Positions 9,022 to 18,168 of a stretch of 64,000 nucleotides of DNA are shown one piece after another. The first letter of the stretch is position 1. Each line of letters opens with the position of its first letter. The translations under genes were made by a program, and so were the position numbers. Location: NCBI GenBank assembly GCA_041390685.1, contig JAWKPL010000001.1:2170001-2234000 (forward strand), given 5' to 3'. The stretch is from JAIBBD01 sp041390685 (GTDB lineage Bacteria; Chloroflexota; Dehalococcoidia; UBA2979). The notes beneath the pieces are model-generated. The model had not been told where the DNA came from. It did no database searches and saw nothing but the letters and a program-made list of their open reading frames with translations.

Positions 9022-9449
9022 CCCGGTCCACCGCCGACGTCCACGACCAGCCGCCCCACCCCCCGACGTGCAAGCACCATCCCCGCGCAGGCACGGCCTG
9101 CCGCGTCCGCGGGTGTCAAGCCCCGTTCCAGGGTGGGTGGGCCATCTGAAAGACAACAGCCGGCCGCGAAGCGACCGTCCGCATCGCGCCGCGAAGCGGC
9201 GCGTCCTCCCCCTCGCCCGCGAAGTGGGAGAGGGGGACCGAGGGGGTGAGGGAGCATACGTCGCCCTGGCGAGACCGCCCGGCTCCATTCACCAATGCCC
9301 ATCGAGGACTGACCGGAACGGGGGATGCAAGGCGAAGCCCCCTTGAGGGTGGGCGGGCCTCCCTACAAACGAGTCTCAGCGAGAAACCACCGACCGCTGG
9401 CACGAACCCCGCCCGAGGTGCCCCCCACCCCCGAGGCGTAAGGCCCCCG
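9022..9449. other. 428-bp intergenic region with GC-rich dispersed repeat
   Basis: No credible gene is seen. The centre (about 9119-9252) contains several short palindromes (GCCGCGAAGCGGC, and a CGAAGTGGGAGAGGGGG motif) that recur at 25730-25960 and in part at 15485-15540. The last 100 bp hold a second related block. It looks like a dispersed non-coding repeat between two converging genes. Confidence 0.55.
9119..9252. repeat. Dispersed GC-rich palindromic repeat, copy 1
   Basis: The order of motifs is CAGGGTGGGTGGGC, then AACAGCCGGCCGC, then a GCCGCGAAGCGGC palindrome, then CGCGAAGTGGGAGAGGGGG and a G-rich GGTGAGGG end. The same order with small changes is present at about 25755-25960. It could form hairpins. 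The family and function are unknown. Confidence 0.5.
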
Positions 9450-10822
9450 CTACCCCTGCCCCGCAACGCCCTCCAGCTCATCCGCCCTCGAGGGAATCCC
9501 CGCCGACAGATTCTCGAACCCGTCCCGAGTCACCAGCACATCGTCCTCGATGCGCACCCCGATCCCCCGGAACTCTCGAGGCGCCTGCGGGTCCGTGATG
9601 TACAGCCCCGGCTCCACCGTCAGCACCATCCCCGGACGCAGCGCCACCGACTCCCCCGCCTCGCGGTACCGGCCCACGTCGTGCACGTCCAGCCCCAGCC
9701 AGTGCGACGTCGCGTGCATGTAGTACGGCGCGTACGCCCCCGACTTCACCAGCGCGCTCGGCCGCCCCTCCAGGATGCCGAGGTCGCGCAGCCCCTCCGT
9801 CAGCACCCGCACCGCACGCTCGTGCACATCGTTGAAGCGCACCCCCGGCTTGATGATCGACATCGCCTGCCGCTGCGCCTCCCACACGATGTCGTACACC
9901 GCTCGCTGCGGCGCCGTGAACCGCCCGTTCGCCGGGAACGTCCGGCTGATGTCCGCCCCGTAGTAGTCGACCTCCGCCCCCGTATCGAGGAGCAACAGGT
10001 CCCCGTCATGGATCAGCGCCCGGTTCGAGGTGTAGTGCAGCGTGCACGAGTTCGCCCCCGCCGCCACGATCGACGGGAACCCGTCCCGAGGCGACCCGCG
10101 GCGTCGGTACTCCGCCTCCAGCACCGCCTGCACCTCGTACTCGTGCATCCCCGGCCGCGTCGCCCGCATCGCCGCCTCGATGCCCGCGCCCGTGATCGCG
10201 ATCGCCTCCCGCAGCGCCTCGACCTCCTCGCGCGACTTGATCACCCGCAGCTCCGCAACGAGCGGGAACGGGTCCGCCAGCCGTTCGATGGCCACCGCTC
10301 CGCGCTGCCCCGCGCCCCGCCGCGCCGCCACCACCCGCGACAGCAACCGCTCCACCCGCTCGTCCGCGCCGAGCGAGAAGTACACCGTGTCCACGCCGTC
10401 GAGGACCTCCGGCAGCCGGTCCTCCAGCTCCTCGATCGGGTACGCGAGGTCAGCGCCGTACTCCGACCGCGCCCCCTCCACCCCCGCCCGAGGCCCCACC
10501 CACACCGCCATCTGCGGGTCGTGCGGCCGCACGAACAGCACATACGGCTGCGCGTGCCCCGGCCGCAGCACTGCCACCGTGTCCGGCTCCTCGAACCCCG
10601 TCAGATACAGGAACGTCGAGGGCTGACGGAACACATAGTCCACGTCCCCGTTCCGCCGCGACTCCCGCCCCGACACGAACACCGCCGCCGCCCCGTGCCC
10701 CCCGTGCTTCAACTGCCGCATCAGCGCCGCCCGCCGCTTCGCGAACGCCGCCTGCCCCTCCGGCGCCCCCGCCGCGGCCCCCCCCCCCGCCTCGCCACCC
10801 CCGCCGCCTGCCGAGCCGCCAT
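9450..10822 (-). CDS. Xaa-Pro aminopeptidase (M24B) with apparent frameshift in an N-terminal poly-G tract
   Basis: Cleaves N-terminal Xaa-Pro bonds. The AMP_N domain (from FAKRRAALMRQL) is followed by the pita-bread M24 domain with five metal ligands visible: D and D in LLLDTGAEVDYYGADISRTF, H in HATSHWLGLDVHDVG, E in LTVEPGLY and E in GIGVRIEDDV. The ATG at 10822 has an excellent GAGGAGGGG ribosome site, but an 11-G run (coding strand, 10788-10778) places it out of frame with the rest; 12 or 9 Gs would join them. An upstream frame runs through the tRNA gene and cannot be the start. The alternative in-frame ATG at 10721 would clip the AMP_N domain. Confidence 0.85.
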
Positions 10823-10894
10823 CGCGACCCCTCCTCACCCCACACACCACCTCGGAGGCCGCGCACCCGCCCTCCGAGGCATCAAGAACGCTGG

Positions 10895-10966
10895 TACCCC
10901 CGGCAGGACTCGAACCTGCGCACACGGTTTAGGAAACCGATGCTCTATCCTCTGAGCTACGGGGGC
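10895..10966 (-). tRNA. tRNA-Arg (anticodon CCT)
   Basis: The cloverleaf reads on the minus strand: acceptor GCCCCCG paired with CGGGGGT, D-arm GCTC/GAGC, anticodon loop TTCCTAA (CCT), T-arm GCAGG-TTCGAAT-CCTGC. CCA is not encoded. It lies between the aminopeptidase gene and the SIR2-like gene. Confidence 0.95.
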
Positions 10967-11019
10967 GCACATCCGATAGTACCGGCTGATCGCGGTGCAA
11001 AGGACTGCGTCGGTCGCCC

Positions 11020-12393
11020 CTAGGCGAGTGCGACCGGCGTCTCGCCGCCGGAACCGACTTCAGTGGCGGGCCATGCAGCAATGAAGGCCGGGAGCGTCTC
11101 CGAGGCGTCACCCTGCACGATATGCACGTTTCTCTCGACAGTGAAGCCTGTCGCGTGTGCCTTCAGGAATGCCGACAGTCGCGCCGCAGGGGCTGCACTC
11201 GTGTCGAATACAACGATTTGCGTATCCGAGTCCGAAACGGCCCGAGAGATCATTCTGAGGATGTACTCGTCTGTCTCTTGGAAGCTGTACCCAACAACGC
11301 AGAAGACGCCGGCACTCTTGATCGCCTCCTCGGCCTCATGACGGATCGCTAAGAGGGTTGGGTGTTGGGCTGACTTAGTGCCAATTGGTGGGACGATTAG
11401 ATGCGGCGCCAGCGCTTCGCAAGACGGGCACTGGGAAACGACCGGGTAGATTCCGGCCTCGATTGCCGACTCGATATGAGCCAGTTGTACAGCTACCACT
11501 CGATCGCAGTTCCGGCACGCAAACCAATTCAACGAGCCATGCATCTTTAGAATCGGCGCACCCTGACGTCGCTCCTCGACCCCAACGTACCAGTACCCAT
11601 CCGCTCCTAGCGCGCGCTCCAGACACACGTCGTAGTTTGTCGTGAGTGCCGTCAGGTTCGAACGTCGACTTCGATCCGCGATCGCCACATGAATAGGATT
11701 GGCTGGGCTCGTCCGCATCATTCCGACGAGCAGCGAAAACAGGGTTTCCGACGACTCCCGCAGGTCGTCCATCGGGGCCAGTTGATCGAGATTCCGGTTC
11801 CCAAGCCTCTGGGGGCCGCGCCGCGGATCTGTGGGATACAGCAGATCCCTGATCAGCCCCCGAACCCTCGGCGCTCCCGAGACAGTCTGCGCGATATCGA
11901 TCGCCGTAAGTAGGTCCTCGATATTCGTGATCCCTAGATCCTCCGCACGCTCGCGGATCCGGAGAAGGGACTTGGCGTTCACCGCGGCCGCCTTCTCCCA
12001 TAGAATCGCGAGGAGCTCCGACACAAGGGGTATGTTTGTTGGGGCAGGCTTCGAGGCTCCTGCACCTAACATCATCACCCAGGGTGTTGTCGCGATGGTG
12101 CCCTGAGCGATTCGGGTGGCGGTACCGGCTGCAACATCTGCCGGTCGGGCGATTCGGGCGTCGAGTCGACGCCACAGAGAAGTCTGTTCCTGCCGCTGCA
12201 GCGCGTCGAGAATCTCCTGCCAATCGAGCGTGAGCCAGGCCTGCTGATGCGAGTCCAAGAACTTTGTGAGCCGGTCAAGATCGGACTCGTCGAGTTCACC
12301 CTGCTCGCGAAGATACCTTGTCAGTCGCAGATGTGCATCGGTTTCACTGTCGGACCATCCATCGTCAAACGGCCACTCGTCTCCCTGTACCAT
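11020..12393 (-). CDS. Stand-alone SIR2-like (NAD-binding) protein, candidate anti-phage NADase
   Basis: 457 aa. Residues 1-95 form a helical, acidic N-terminal region without a recognised domain. The SIR2-type Rossmann core begins with MLGAGAS (108-114). It continues with TTNYD (251-255, catalytic Asn253) and KMHGSLNW (His285), has a zinc knuckle of C293/C296 and C322/C325, and ends with VVGYSFQETDEYI (367-379) as in SIR2-like defence proteins. In such proteins the Asn/His pair hydrolyses NAD on infection; here that role is inferred. The base composition is clearly lower in GC than its neighbours, pointing to transfer. The start has a GGGAGGGAG upstream. No partner gene is adjacent; tRNA-Arg is 53 bp downstream. 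Confidence 0.8.
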   Translation of the reverse strand: MVQGDEWPFDDGWSDSETDAHLRLTRYLREQGELDESDLDRLTKFLDSHQQAWLTLDWQEILDALQRQEQTSLWRRLDARIARPADVAAGTATRIAQGTIATTPWVMMLGAGASKPAPTNIPLVSELLAILWEKAAAVNAKSLLRIRERAEDLGITNIEDLLTAIDIAQTVSGAPRVRGLIRDLLYPTDPRRGPQRLGNRNLDQLAPMDDLRESSETLFSLLVGMMRTSPANPIHVAIADRSRRSNLTALTTNYDVCLERALGADGYWYVGVEERRQGAPILKMHGSLNWFACRNCDRVVAVQLAHIESAIEAGIYPVVSQCPSCEALAPHLIVPPIGTKSAQHPTLLAIRHEAEEAIKSAGVFCVVGYSFQETDEYILRMISRAVSDSDTQIVVFDTSAAPAARLSAFLKAHATGFTVERNVHIVQGDASETLPAFIAAWPATEVGSGGETPVALA

Positions 12394-13062
12394 ATGCCCC
12401 CCTACTCCCTCCCGCGTAGCATAGTCGAATCATAGCGCGATAATAGGGTCGATGGTTAGTGGCTTGGCCATTCGGCTGGTCGGCGGATCGATCATGTCGT
12501 CTCGCTGTGGACTCCGTCTCCCGCACGTTAAGAACTCCACGCCCCGCCACGGTACCGTCGAGGTCATAGGTCGACGTTCTGGCCCGCATGGGACTCGTCG
12601 TTCGCGTGACGTCGGCATCCCGGAACGCCGCGTATAGCGCATCCGCCGCGAGGGCCGTACGCGATCAACTTCGACTCCCCCCTCCATGTCGGAATGCACA
12701 CCACCCACGTGCCTGGCGAGGTCCGCGAAGGGCCGTGCTTAACTGGCTAGGACGTCACGCGCCGCCTGCATTCCTCGCGCGGCTCCCACCTTGTGCGCAG
12801 CGCAAGCTCCGTCGCGGTCGGCCCATTCGGAGCGCTGCATCGGGCCCCAGTCCGGTCCGCGGACATAGCCCCGGCCGCCTTCCCCCGAGCCCCGCTGGCG
12901 GTACTGACGACGAGAAGGACAAGCGATCGGCAGCGAAATTGACAGAACCAAGGCCCCGGACCACTATCTACACGCCCCTGGCCGGTACCGAGCCATCCGA
13001 GGGCTCCAGTCTCCCCCACAGCGACGCACGCATGAACCACTGGTCGCCGAGAAAGACCCGCG
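12394..13062. other. 669-bp region without a convincing gene
   Basis: Upstream of the SIR2-like gene. Open frames are present on both strands but none has a ribosome site, a protein-like composition or a known motif. The part from 12420 to 12700 shares the lower GC of the SIR2 gene and may be the rest of an imported segment. A short minus-strand stretch near 12500-12645 reads somewhat protein-like but is closed by a stop, so it could be a gene remnant. No repeat or tRNA-end duplication was found. Confidence 0.4.
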
Positions 13063-13458
13063 ATGCCTGACAACTACGAGTTCTCCGCACAGCAGGACAC
13101 CGTCTTCCAGGGCCTCCACCGCAGCCTGAACCTCTTCGCGCTCGCGAACATCGCGCTCGGCATCGCCACCCTCGTGATCGCCTACATTCTCGCCGTCGAG
13201 GAAGACGAGGTGTTCGCCGGCGGCGTCGTGCTCGTGCTGGGCATCCTCTACTGCGCCCTCGGCGTCGTGTGGCGGAGGCCGCTCGACAACCTGCGCAGGA
13301 TCGTCCGCACGAGGGGCGAAGACATCAACGAACTGATGGTCGTGACCGACGACCTCAAATGGGCCTTCATGGTCTCCGCGGGGATCTTCGCCGCATTCCT
13401 CGTGCTCAGGCTCATCCTCTCGTTCGGCTACTTGTTCGACACCGACCTGGGTCAGTAA
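13063..13458 (+). CDS. Small three-helix membrane protein, paralogue of the next gene
   Basis: 131 aa. A short polar N-terminus (FSAQQDTVFQGLHRSLNLFA) is followed by helices at about 25-46, 52-70 and 106-126. A charged cytosolic loop after WRRPLDNLRRIVRTRGEDINELM matches the same position in the downstream protein. It is unknown to me. It sits 15 nt before its paralogue, so they are co-transcribed and may form a hetero-oligomer. The start has no strong ribosome site. Confidence 0.65.
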   Translation: MPDNYEFSAQQDTVFQGLHRSLNLFALANIALGIATLVIAYILAVEEDEVFAGGVVLVLGILYCALGVVWRRPLDNLRRIVRTRGEDINELMVVTDDLKWAFMVSAGIFAAFLVLRLILSFGYLFDTDLGQ

Positions 13459-13473
13459 GAAGGAGCCGAGGGA

Positions 13474-13869
13474 ATGTCGTCGCCCTTCGAATTCACAGAC
13501 GCCGACAATGCCCGCTTCGCGGAGTTACATAAGTGGCTCCAGTGGTTCGCCATGGGAGTCATCGCCGTCAGCCTGCTGAGCATCGCGAGCGCCGCGGTCG
13601 AGCTGTTCGCGGACACCGACCAGGGCGGCACCTGGGGCCTCGGATGGGTCCTCCGAGGAGTTCTGGGGCTCGTGTTCGGCCTCCTCTGGATGCGTCCGTT
13701 GAGGGACCTGGCCAGCATCATCCAGACGCGAGAGAACGACATTCCGCATCTCATGGCGTCGTTCCAGCAATTCAGCAGGGCCATCTACTGGGGCGTGATC
13801 ATCACCGCCATCCAGGTCGCCATCACAGCGGGCGGCGGCATCGGCGGCTGGATCCTCGAGAACCGGTAG
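13474..13869 (+). CDS. Small three-helix membrane protein, paralogue of the previous gene
   Basis: 131 aa, the same length and layout as the preceding protein. Helices are at about 24-45, 54-72 and 104-124. The shared core is RPLRDLASIIQTRENDIPHLM against RPLDNLRRIVRTRGEDINELM. AAGGAG precedes the ATG. This is a tandem duplication; the function is unknown. Confidence 0.68.
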   Translation: MSSPFEFTDADNARFAELHKWLQWFAMGVIAVSLLSIASAAVELFADTDQGGTWGLGWVLRGVLGLVFGLLWMRPLRDLASIIQTRENDIPHLMASFQQFSRAIYWGVIITAIQVAITAGGGIGGWILENR

Positions 13870-13928
13870 CTTCGAGTCGTTCGGCGATCAACGACCCGCA
13901 GAAACGAAGTCGTCGCGGACCATCGACG

Positions 13929-14348
13929 TCACTCGGCTTCCCACGCCGGATTCCACACCACCTCCCACAAATGCCCGTCGAGGTCCGCGAAATACCCCGC
14001 GTACCCGCCCCAGAACGTCTCGTGCGCCGGCCGCACCAGCCGCGCACCCGCGCGGCGCGCCCCCTCCATCACCGCGTCCACCTCCGCGCGGCTCCCCACG
14101 TTGTGCCCCAGCGACAGCTCCGTCGCGCTCGGCGCGCCCACCGGCAGCCCCGAATCGTGCGCCAGGCTCGCCCGCGGCCAGAGCGCCAGCCGCCCCCCGC
14201 CGTCGAGGTCGAAGAAGCACACCGCCCCGTGCTCGAACTCCCTCCCGATGATCCCCTCGGTCGCCCACCCCAGCCCGTCCCGGTAGAACACCACCGCCCG
14301 CTCCAGGTCAGCCACCCCCAGCGTGATCACCGTCACCCGAGGCCTCAT
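13929..14348 (-). CDS. VOC-family protein, overlapping the thioesterase gene
   Basis: 139 aa from the ATG at 14348 (GAGGAGG upstream). It is glyoxalase-like, with the module start VTVITLGVADLERAVVFYRD, the second module VDAVMEGARRAGARLVRP and the end FADLDGHLWEVVWNP typical of the family. The ATG overlaps the stop of the upstream hotdog thioesterase by 4 nt (ATGA), so both proteins are made from one message. The substrate is unknown. Confidence 0.88.
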   Translation of the reverse strand: MRPRVTVITLGVADLERAVVFYRDGLGWATEGIIGREFEHGAVCFFDLDGGGRLALWPRASLAHDSGLPVGAPSATELSLGHNVGSRAEVDAVMEGARRAGARLVRPAHETFWGGYAGYFADLDGHLWEVVWNPAWEAE

Positions 14349-14848
14349 CGAAGGTCCTCCTCGCCTACCCCCATCCCCTGGTGGCTGGCGGCGCCCTGCT
14401 CCGACAGCCAGCGCTCGAACCCCTCGAAGTGCGACGCGTGCTCGCGCGCGATCCACAGCCCCGACGCCGTCGCCAGCACCGCCCCCGACGACGTCAGCGC
14501 CAGCTCCCCCGACAGAAACCACTTCCGCCCCTCGACGCGGTCCGCGCGCGCCGTCGCCGCCAGCGACGCCCCCACCGGTACCGGCCGCATGAACTCTACC
14601 GTCAGCGACGCCGTCACCGTGTAGTGCCCGTGCAGCAGCGGCACGTGCCCCAGCACCTCATCGAAGACCGCCGCCGTCCACCCGCCGTGCGCCACCCCCG
14701 GGCCGCCCTCGTACTCCGGCGGGCACACCACCTCGAAGTGCGCCACCCCCGCCTCGTCGAGCCGCTCGCTGAGCACCCCGAAGCGGCTCACGCGTCCCTC
14801 GCCCAGCAGTCGCCGCCGAATCCACTCCTCGTTCGTCATGTCGAGCAT
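14345..14848 (-). CDS. PaaI-like hotdog-fold thioesterase
   Basis: 167 aa. The hotdog signature is visible: VAHGGWTAAVFDEVLGH (the HGG helix start with the catalytic-type Asp/Glu) and the strand TVTASLTVEFMRPVPVG typical of acyl-CoA thioesterases of the PaaI/YbgC superfamily. It probably hydrolyses acyl- or aryl-CoA thioesters in the cytosol. It is the first gene of a two-gene operon with a VOC protein. Confidence 0.87.
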   Translation of the reverse strand: MLDMTNEEWIRRRLLGEGRVSRFGVLSERLDEAGVAHFEVVCPPEYEGGPGVAHGGWTAAVFDEVLGHVPLLHGHYTVTASLTVEFMRPVPVGASLAATARADRVEGRKWFLSGELALTSSGAVLATASGLWIAREHASHFEGFERWLSEQGAASHQGMGVGEEDLR

Positions 14849-14952
14849 GATACGTCCCCGCGCCCGGCGCCCTCCGAGGCGGCCCGCGCGAGCCAGTGCC
14901 GTCGTATCCTCGATCCCGTCCGCCCTCCCCCCACCTCGCGAGGAGTTACACC

Positions 14953-15453
14953 ATGCTCAGGCGGCTCATCCGCTGGACCCTCATCGCCCTCGCCGCCGCC
15001 GCCGCGTGGCGCTTCCTCGCCTCGCGACTGTCGAGGGTCGCCCCCGGCCTCCCGCTCGACGAGCTCAACCCGTACCTGGCGCCCGGCCCCGGCTCGTGGA
15101 CGCCCCCCTTCCCCGACCAGCAGGGGACGTACGAGGAGTACGACATCGTCGTGCCCGCCGGCCGCGTCCCCGCACTCCCGCAGAGCGCCCCCTGTCCCGG
15201 CGCCCTCGTCATCTACGCCTCCTGGGCCGAGCTCGTCGCCAGCTGCGACGGCTACGACGGGCCCGGCTCCGGCCTCAACCCCGTCGCCGCCACCGCCTCC
15301 GCCATCGCCCACGCCACCGCCGCCCGCATCGCCTGCCCCGACGGCTGCACCCGCCGCGTCGAGGAAATCTGGCGCGGCTGGGCGTGCGACAACCGCCCCC
15401 TGACCGCCTACGCCGCCGTCGAGGTCAGACTCACCTGCGATGCCAGCGCCTGA
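14953..15453 (+). CDS. Unknown exported or membrane-anchored protein with paired cysteines
   Basis: 166 aa from the ATG at 14953 (AGGAG 7 nt upstream). An N-terminal membrane helix or signal (about 5-22) is followed by a domain with six cysteines, which suggests an oxidised extracytoplasmic protein (for example ACPDGC and WACDNR). No family is recognised. It is divergent from the thioesterase operon and ends before a strong terminator hairpin. Confidence 0.55.
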   Translation: MLRRLIRWTLIALAAAAAWRFLASRLSRVAPGLPLDELNPYLAPGPGSWTPPFPDQQGTYEEYDIVVPAGRVPALPQSAPCPGALVIYASWAELVASCDGYDGPGSGLNPVAATASAIAHATAARIACPDGCTRRVEEIWRGWACDNRPLTAYAAVEVRLTCDASA

Positions 15454-15484
15454 TCACCCTCGACCCGCGCCCGCCTGAGGAATC

Positions 15485-15506
15485 CCCTCCCCCTTCGGGG
15501 GGAGGG
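15485..15506. terminator. GC hairpin with TTCG tetraloop between convergent genes
   Basis: CCCTCCCCC pairs with GGGGGAGGG over 9 bp and is closed by a TTCG loop, the extra-stable cUUCGg tetraloop in RNA. There is no clear T-run. It lies 32 nt after the stop of the upstream plus-strand gene and downstream of the minus-strand gene, so it could stop transcription from both sides. Confidence 0.6.
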
Positions 15507-15554
15507 TGAGGGAAGGGGTGACGCGCGCAGCGCGACCTCCGAGGCAGGACCGCT

Positions 15555-15986
15555 TCACCCCTCGACCGGCTCTGCGACGAACACGGGGATCTCCCGCTCC
15601 GTATTCGCCTGGTACTCCGCGTACGGTGGGAACGCCTCCACCGCCAGCGCCCACAGCTGCGCTTTCTCCTCCCCGCTCACCTCGCGCACCCGCATCGACT
15701 GCACCCGCTCCCGGTCACGCAGCTCGATGTCCGAGTCGGCCCGCAGGTTATGCACCCACACCGGGTCCGTCGGTGCGCCCCCCATTGACCCCACGAGGAC
15801 GTACCGCTCCCCGTCCGCCACCCGCATCAGCGGTGTCTTGCGCACGGCCCCCGTCTTCCGCCCCCGGTGCGTCACGAGGACGACCGGACGCCCCCGCAGC
15901 TCAGTCCCTTCCGTTCCCCCGGACCGCTCGTACAGCTCCACCTGCTCCCGCACGAACTCCCGAGGGCTCGGCACATACTCCGCCAT
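15555..15986 (-). CDS. Deazaflavin (F420)-dependent nitroreductase-family protein (DUF385)
   Basis: 143 aa. The split-barrel F420 family is recognised from VLVTHRGRKTGAVRKTPLMRV and the following YVLVGSMGGAPTDPVWVHNL, the F420-binding core of Ddn-like proteins, and by the end AYQANTEREIPVFV. It probably reduces an organic substrate with F420H2. I chose the ATG at 15986; a GTG one codon upstream is also possible. It implies that the organism makes F420. Confidence 0.9.
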   Translation of the reverse strand: MAEYVPSPREFVREQVELYERSGGTEGTELRGRPVVLVTHRGRKTGAVRKTPLMRVADGERYVLVGSMGGAPTDPVWVHNLRADSDIELRDRERVQSMRVREVSGEEKAQLWALAVEAFPPYAEYQANTEREIPVFVAEPVEG

Positions 15987-16035
15987 CACACACCACCTTC
16001 CACGCTCCGGCCGTCGATGACGCGGCCGCGTCTCC

Positions 16036-18168
16036 TTACGCCCGATGGCTCAGGATGGCCATCGAACGAGGCTGCAGCACATAGCTCCGAGCACGCAGCG
16101 CGCGCCCTCGCTCCGCCGTACGCGCCGTATCGAGTTCCAGCCGCCACCCCGACCGCCGATGCACGTGCAGTGGCAGCGAGTACTCGCGCTCCTCATCGCC
16201 CGAGTTCACCAGCAGCAGCATGTCATCGTCCCGCACCGGCTCTCCCCGCCCGTCGATGAGGTCTGCCGCCGCCCCCGCGATCAGGACCCCCAGCGTCCGG
16301 TCGGCCTGCTGCCAGTCCTCGTCGTCCATCTCCGTGCCGTCCGGCTTCAGCCAGTGGATGTCCTTCGTCCCCGCGCCTCGAATCGGCCGCCCCTGGAAGT
16401 ACCGCTCGCGCCGGAACACCGGGTGCCGCCGCCGGAACTCCACCATCCGCCGCGTCCACTCGAGCATCTGCCGTTGCGCTGGCCCCAGCGACCAGTCCAT
16501 CCAGCTCAATTCGTTGTCCTGGCAGTACGCATTGTTGTTGCCACGCTGCGTTCGCCCGTACTCGTCGCCGTGGAGGATCATCGGCACCCCCTGCGACACC
16601 AGCAGCGTCGTCATGAAGTTCCGCATCTGTCGCCACCGCAGCTCCTCGATCGAGACGTCGTCCGTCTCACCCTCGGCGCCGTGGTTCCAGCTCAGGTTGT
16701 CGTTGTGCCCGTCCTGCCCGCCTTCCCCGTTCGCCTCGTTGTGCTTGTCGTTGTACGAGACGAGGTCGCGCAGCGTGAACCCATCGTGCGCCGTCACGAG
16801 GTTGATGCTCGCCGTCGGCGCCCGCCCGTTGTGCGCGTACAGGTCGCTGCTCCCCGTCAGCCGGTACCCGAGGTCCGACAGCTGCCCTGGGTCGCCTCGC
16901 CAGAACCGCCGCACCGTGTCCCGGTACCGGCCGTTCCACTCCGTCCATAGCACCGGGAAGTTCCCCACCTGATACCCGCCCGCGCCCACGTCCCACGGCT
17001 CTGCGATCAACTTCACCTGCGACAGCACCGGGTCCTGGTGGATGATCTCGAAGAACGCGCTCAGCCGGTCCGTCTCGTGGAGCCCCCGCGCCAGCGCCGC
17101 CGCGAGGTCGAAGCGAAACCCGTCGACGTGCATCTCCAGCACCCAGTACCGCAGCGAGTCCATGATCAGCTGCATCGACCGTGAATGGAGCGGGTTCAGC
17201 GTGTTTCCCGTCCCCGTGTAGTCCATGTAGTACCGCTCGTTCCCCGGCACGAGGCGGTAGTACGCGCGGTTGTCGATGCCCCGGAACGACAGCGTCGGCC
17301 CCAGCTGGTTCCCCTCCGCCGTGTGGTTGTAGACCACATCGAGGATCACCTCGATCCCCGCCTGGTGTAGCGACTTCACCATCGTCTTGAACTCGTTCAC
17401 CCGCGCGCCCGGCGACCGCGAGGCGCTGTACCGCGGGTCCGGCGCGAAGTAGCCGATGGTGTTGTACCCCCAGTAGTTGCTCAACCCGCGGTCGAGGAGA
17501 TGCCGGTCGTGCACAAACTGCTGCACCGGCATCAGCTCCACCGCCGTCACGCCAAGGTCCTGCAGGTACCGCACGATTCGATGGTCCGCGAGCCCCGCGT
17601 ACGTGCCCCGCACGTTCGCCTCGAGCTCGGGGTGCCGCGCCGTCAGCCCCTTGACGTGCGCCTCGTAGATCACCGTGTCCGACCACGAGGTCCGCGGCGG
17701 TCGGTCGTCGCCCCAGCTGAACGCCGACTCAATCACGACCGACTTCGGCATCCCCTCGGCGCTGTCGCGCTCGTCGAACTCGAGGTCGCGGTCCGGGCTC
17801 TCGTCCTGCACCGGGTACCCGAACATCGCGTCCGACCAGTCCACCGACCCGGTCGTCGTCTTCGCGTATGGGTCCAGCAGCAGCTTGCTCGCGTTGAACC
17901 GCTGCCCTTCGAGGGGCGCGAACGGCCCGTGCACCCGATACCCGTACATCAGGCCCGGCCGCGCCTCCGGCAGATAGATGTGCCAGACGTTGTCTGTCTG
18001 CTCACGCATCCGCAGGCGCGCCACCTCCGGCGCCCCGTATGCCTGCTCGAAGATGCAGAGGTCCACCGCCTCCGCGTTCTCGCTGAATAGCGCGAAGTTC
18101 ACGCCGCTGCCGTCCCACGTCGCGCCGAGGGGATAGGGGTTGCCCGGATAGGTGCGGAAGATCCTCAT
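16036..18168 (-). CDS. glgX: Glycogen debranching enzyme GlgX (isoamylase type, GH13)
   Basis: 710 aa from the ATG at 18168 (GAAAGGG upstream), where homologues begin. It hydrolyses alpha-1,6 branches of glycogen. An N-terminal CBM48-like domain (PYPLGATWDGSGVNFALFSE) precedes the GH13 barrel with its conserved regions: DVVYNHTAEG, VDGFRFDLA (nucleophile Asp), LIAEPWD (acid Glu) and TAHDGFTLRD (Asp). A C-terminal beta domain follows. The length is typical. No other glycogen genes are in the window. Confidence 0.96.
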   Translation of the reverse strand: MRIFRTYPGNPYPLGATWDGSGVNFALFSENAEAVDLCIFEQAYGAPEVARLRMREQTDNVWHIYLPEARPGLMYGYRVHGPFAPLEGQRFNASKLLLDPYAKTTTGSVDWSDAMFGYPVQDESPDRDLEFDERDSAEGMPKSVVIESAFSWGDDRPPRTSWSDTVIYEAHVKGLTARHPELEANVRGTYAGLADHRIVRYLQDLGVTAVELMPVQQFVHDRHLLDRGLSNYWGYNTIGYFAPDPRYSASRSPGARVNEFKTMVKSLHQAGIEVILDVVYNHTAEGNQLGPTLSFRGIDNRAYYRLVPGNERYYMDYTGTGNTLNPLHSRSMQLIMDSLRYWVLEMHVDGFRFDLAAALARGLHETDRLSAFFEIIHQDPVLSQVKLIAEPWDVGAGGYQVGNFPVLWTEWNGRYRDTVRRFWRGDPGQLSDLGYRLTGSSDLYAHNGRAPTASINLVTAHDGFTLRDLVSYNDKHNEANGEGGQDGHNDNLSWNHGAEGETDDVSIEELRWRQMRNFMTTLLVSQGVPMILHGDEYGRTQRGNNNAYCQDNELSWMDWSLGPAQRQMLEWTRRMVEFRRRHPVFRRERYFQGRPIRGAGTKDIHWLKPDGTEMDDEDWQQADRTLGVLIAGAAADLIDGRGEPVRDDDMLLLVNSGDEEREYSLPLHVHRRSGWRLELDTARTAERGRALRARSYVLQPRSMAILSHRA

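Noticed and set aside
9246..10955. 570-codon plus-strand open frame opposite the aminopeptidase
   Set aside because: Arg/Pro/His-rich shadow without ribosome site; the minus strand shows a conserved enzyme with all metal ligands.
12430..12708. Possible transposase or gene remnant upstream of the SIR2 gene
   Set aside because: A short stretch looks protein-like but has stops and no recognisable motif; too weak to call.
10895..13062. Possible integration site (att) of an island in tRNA-Arg
   Set aside because: The SIR2 gene lies at the 5' side of the tRNA, whereas integration normally uses the 3' end; no copy of the tRNA end was found further on and there is no integrase.
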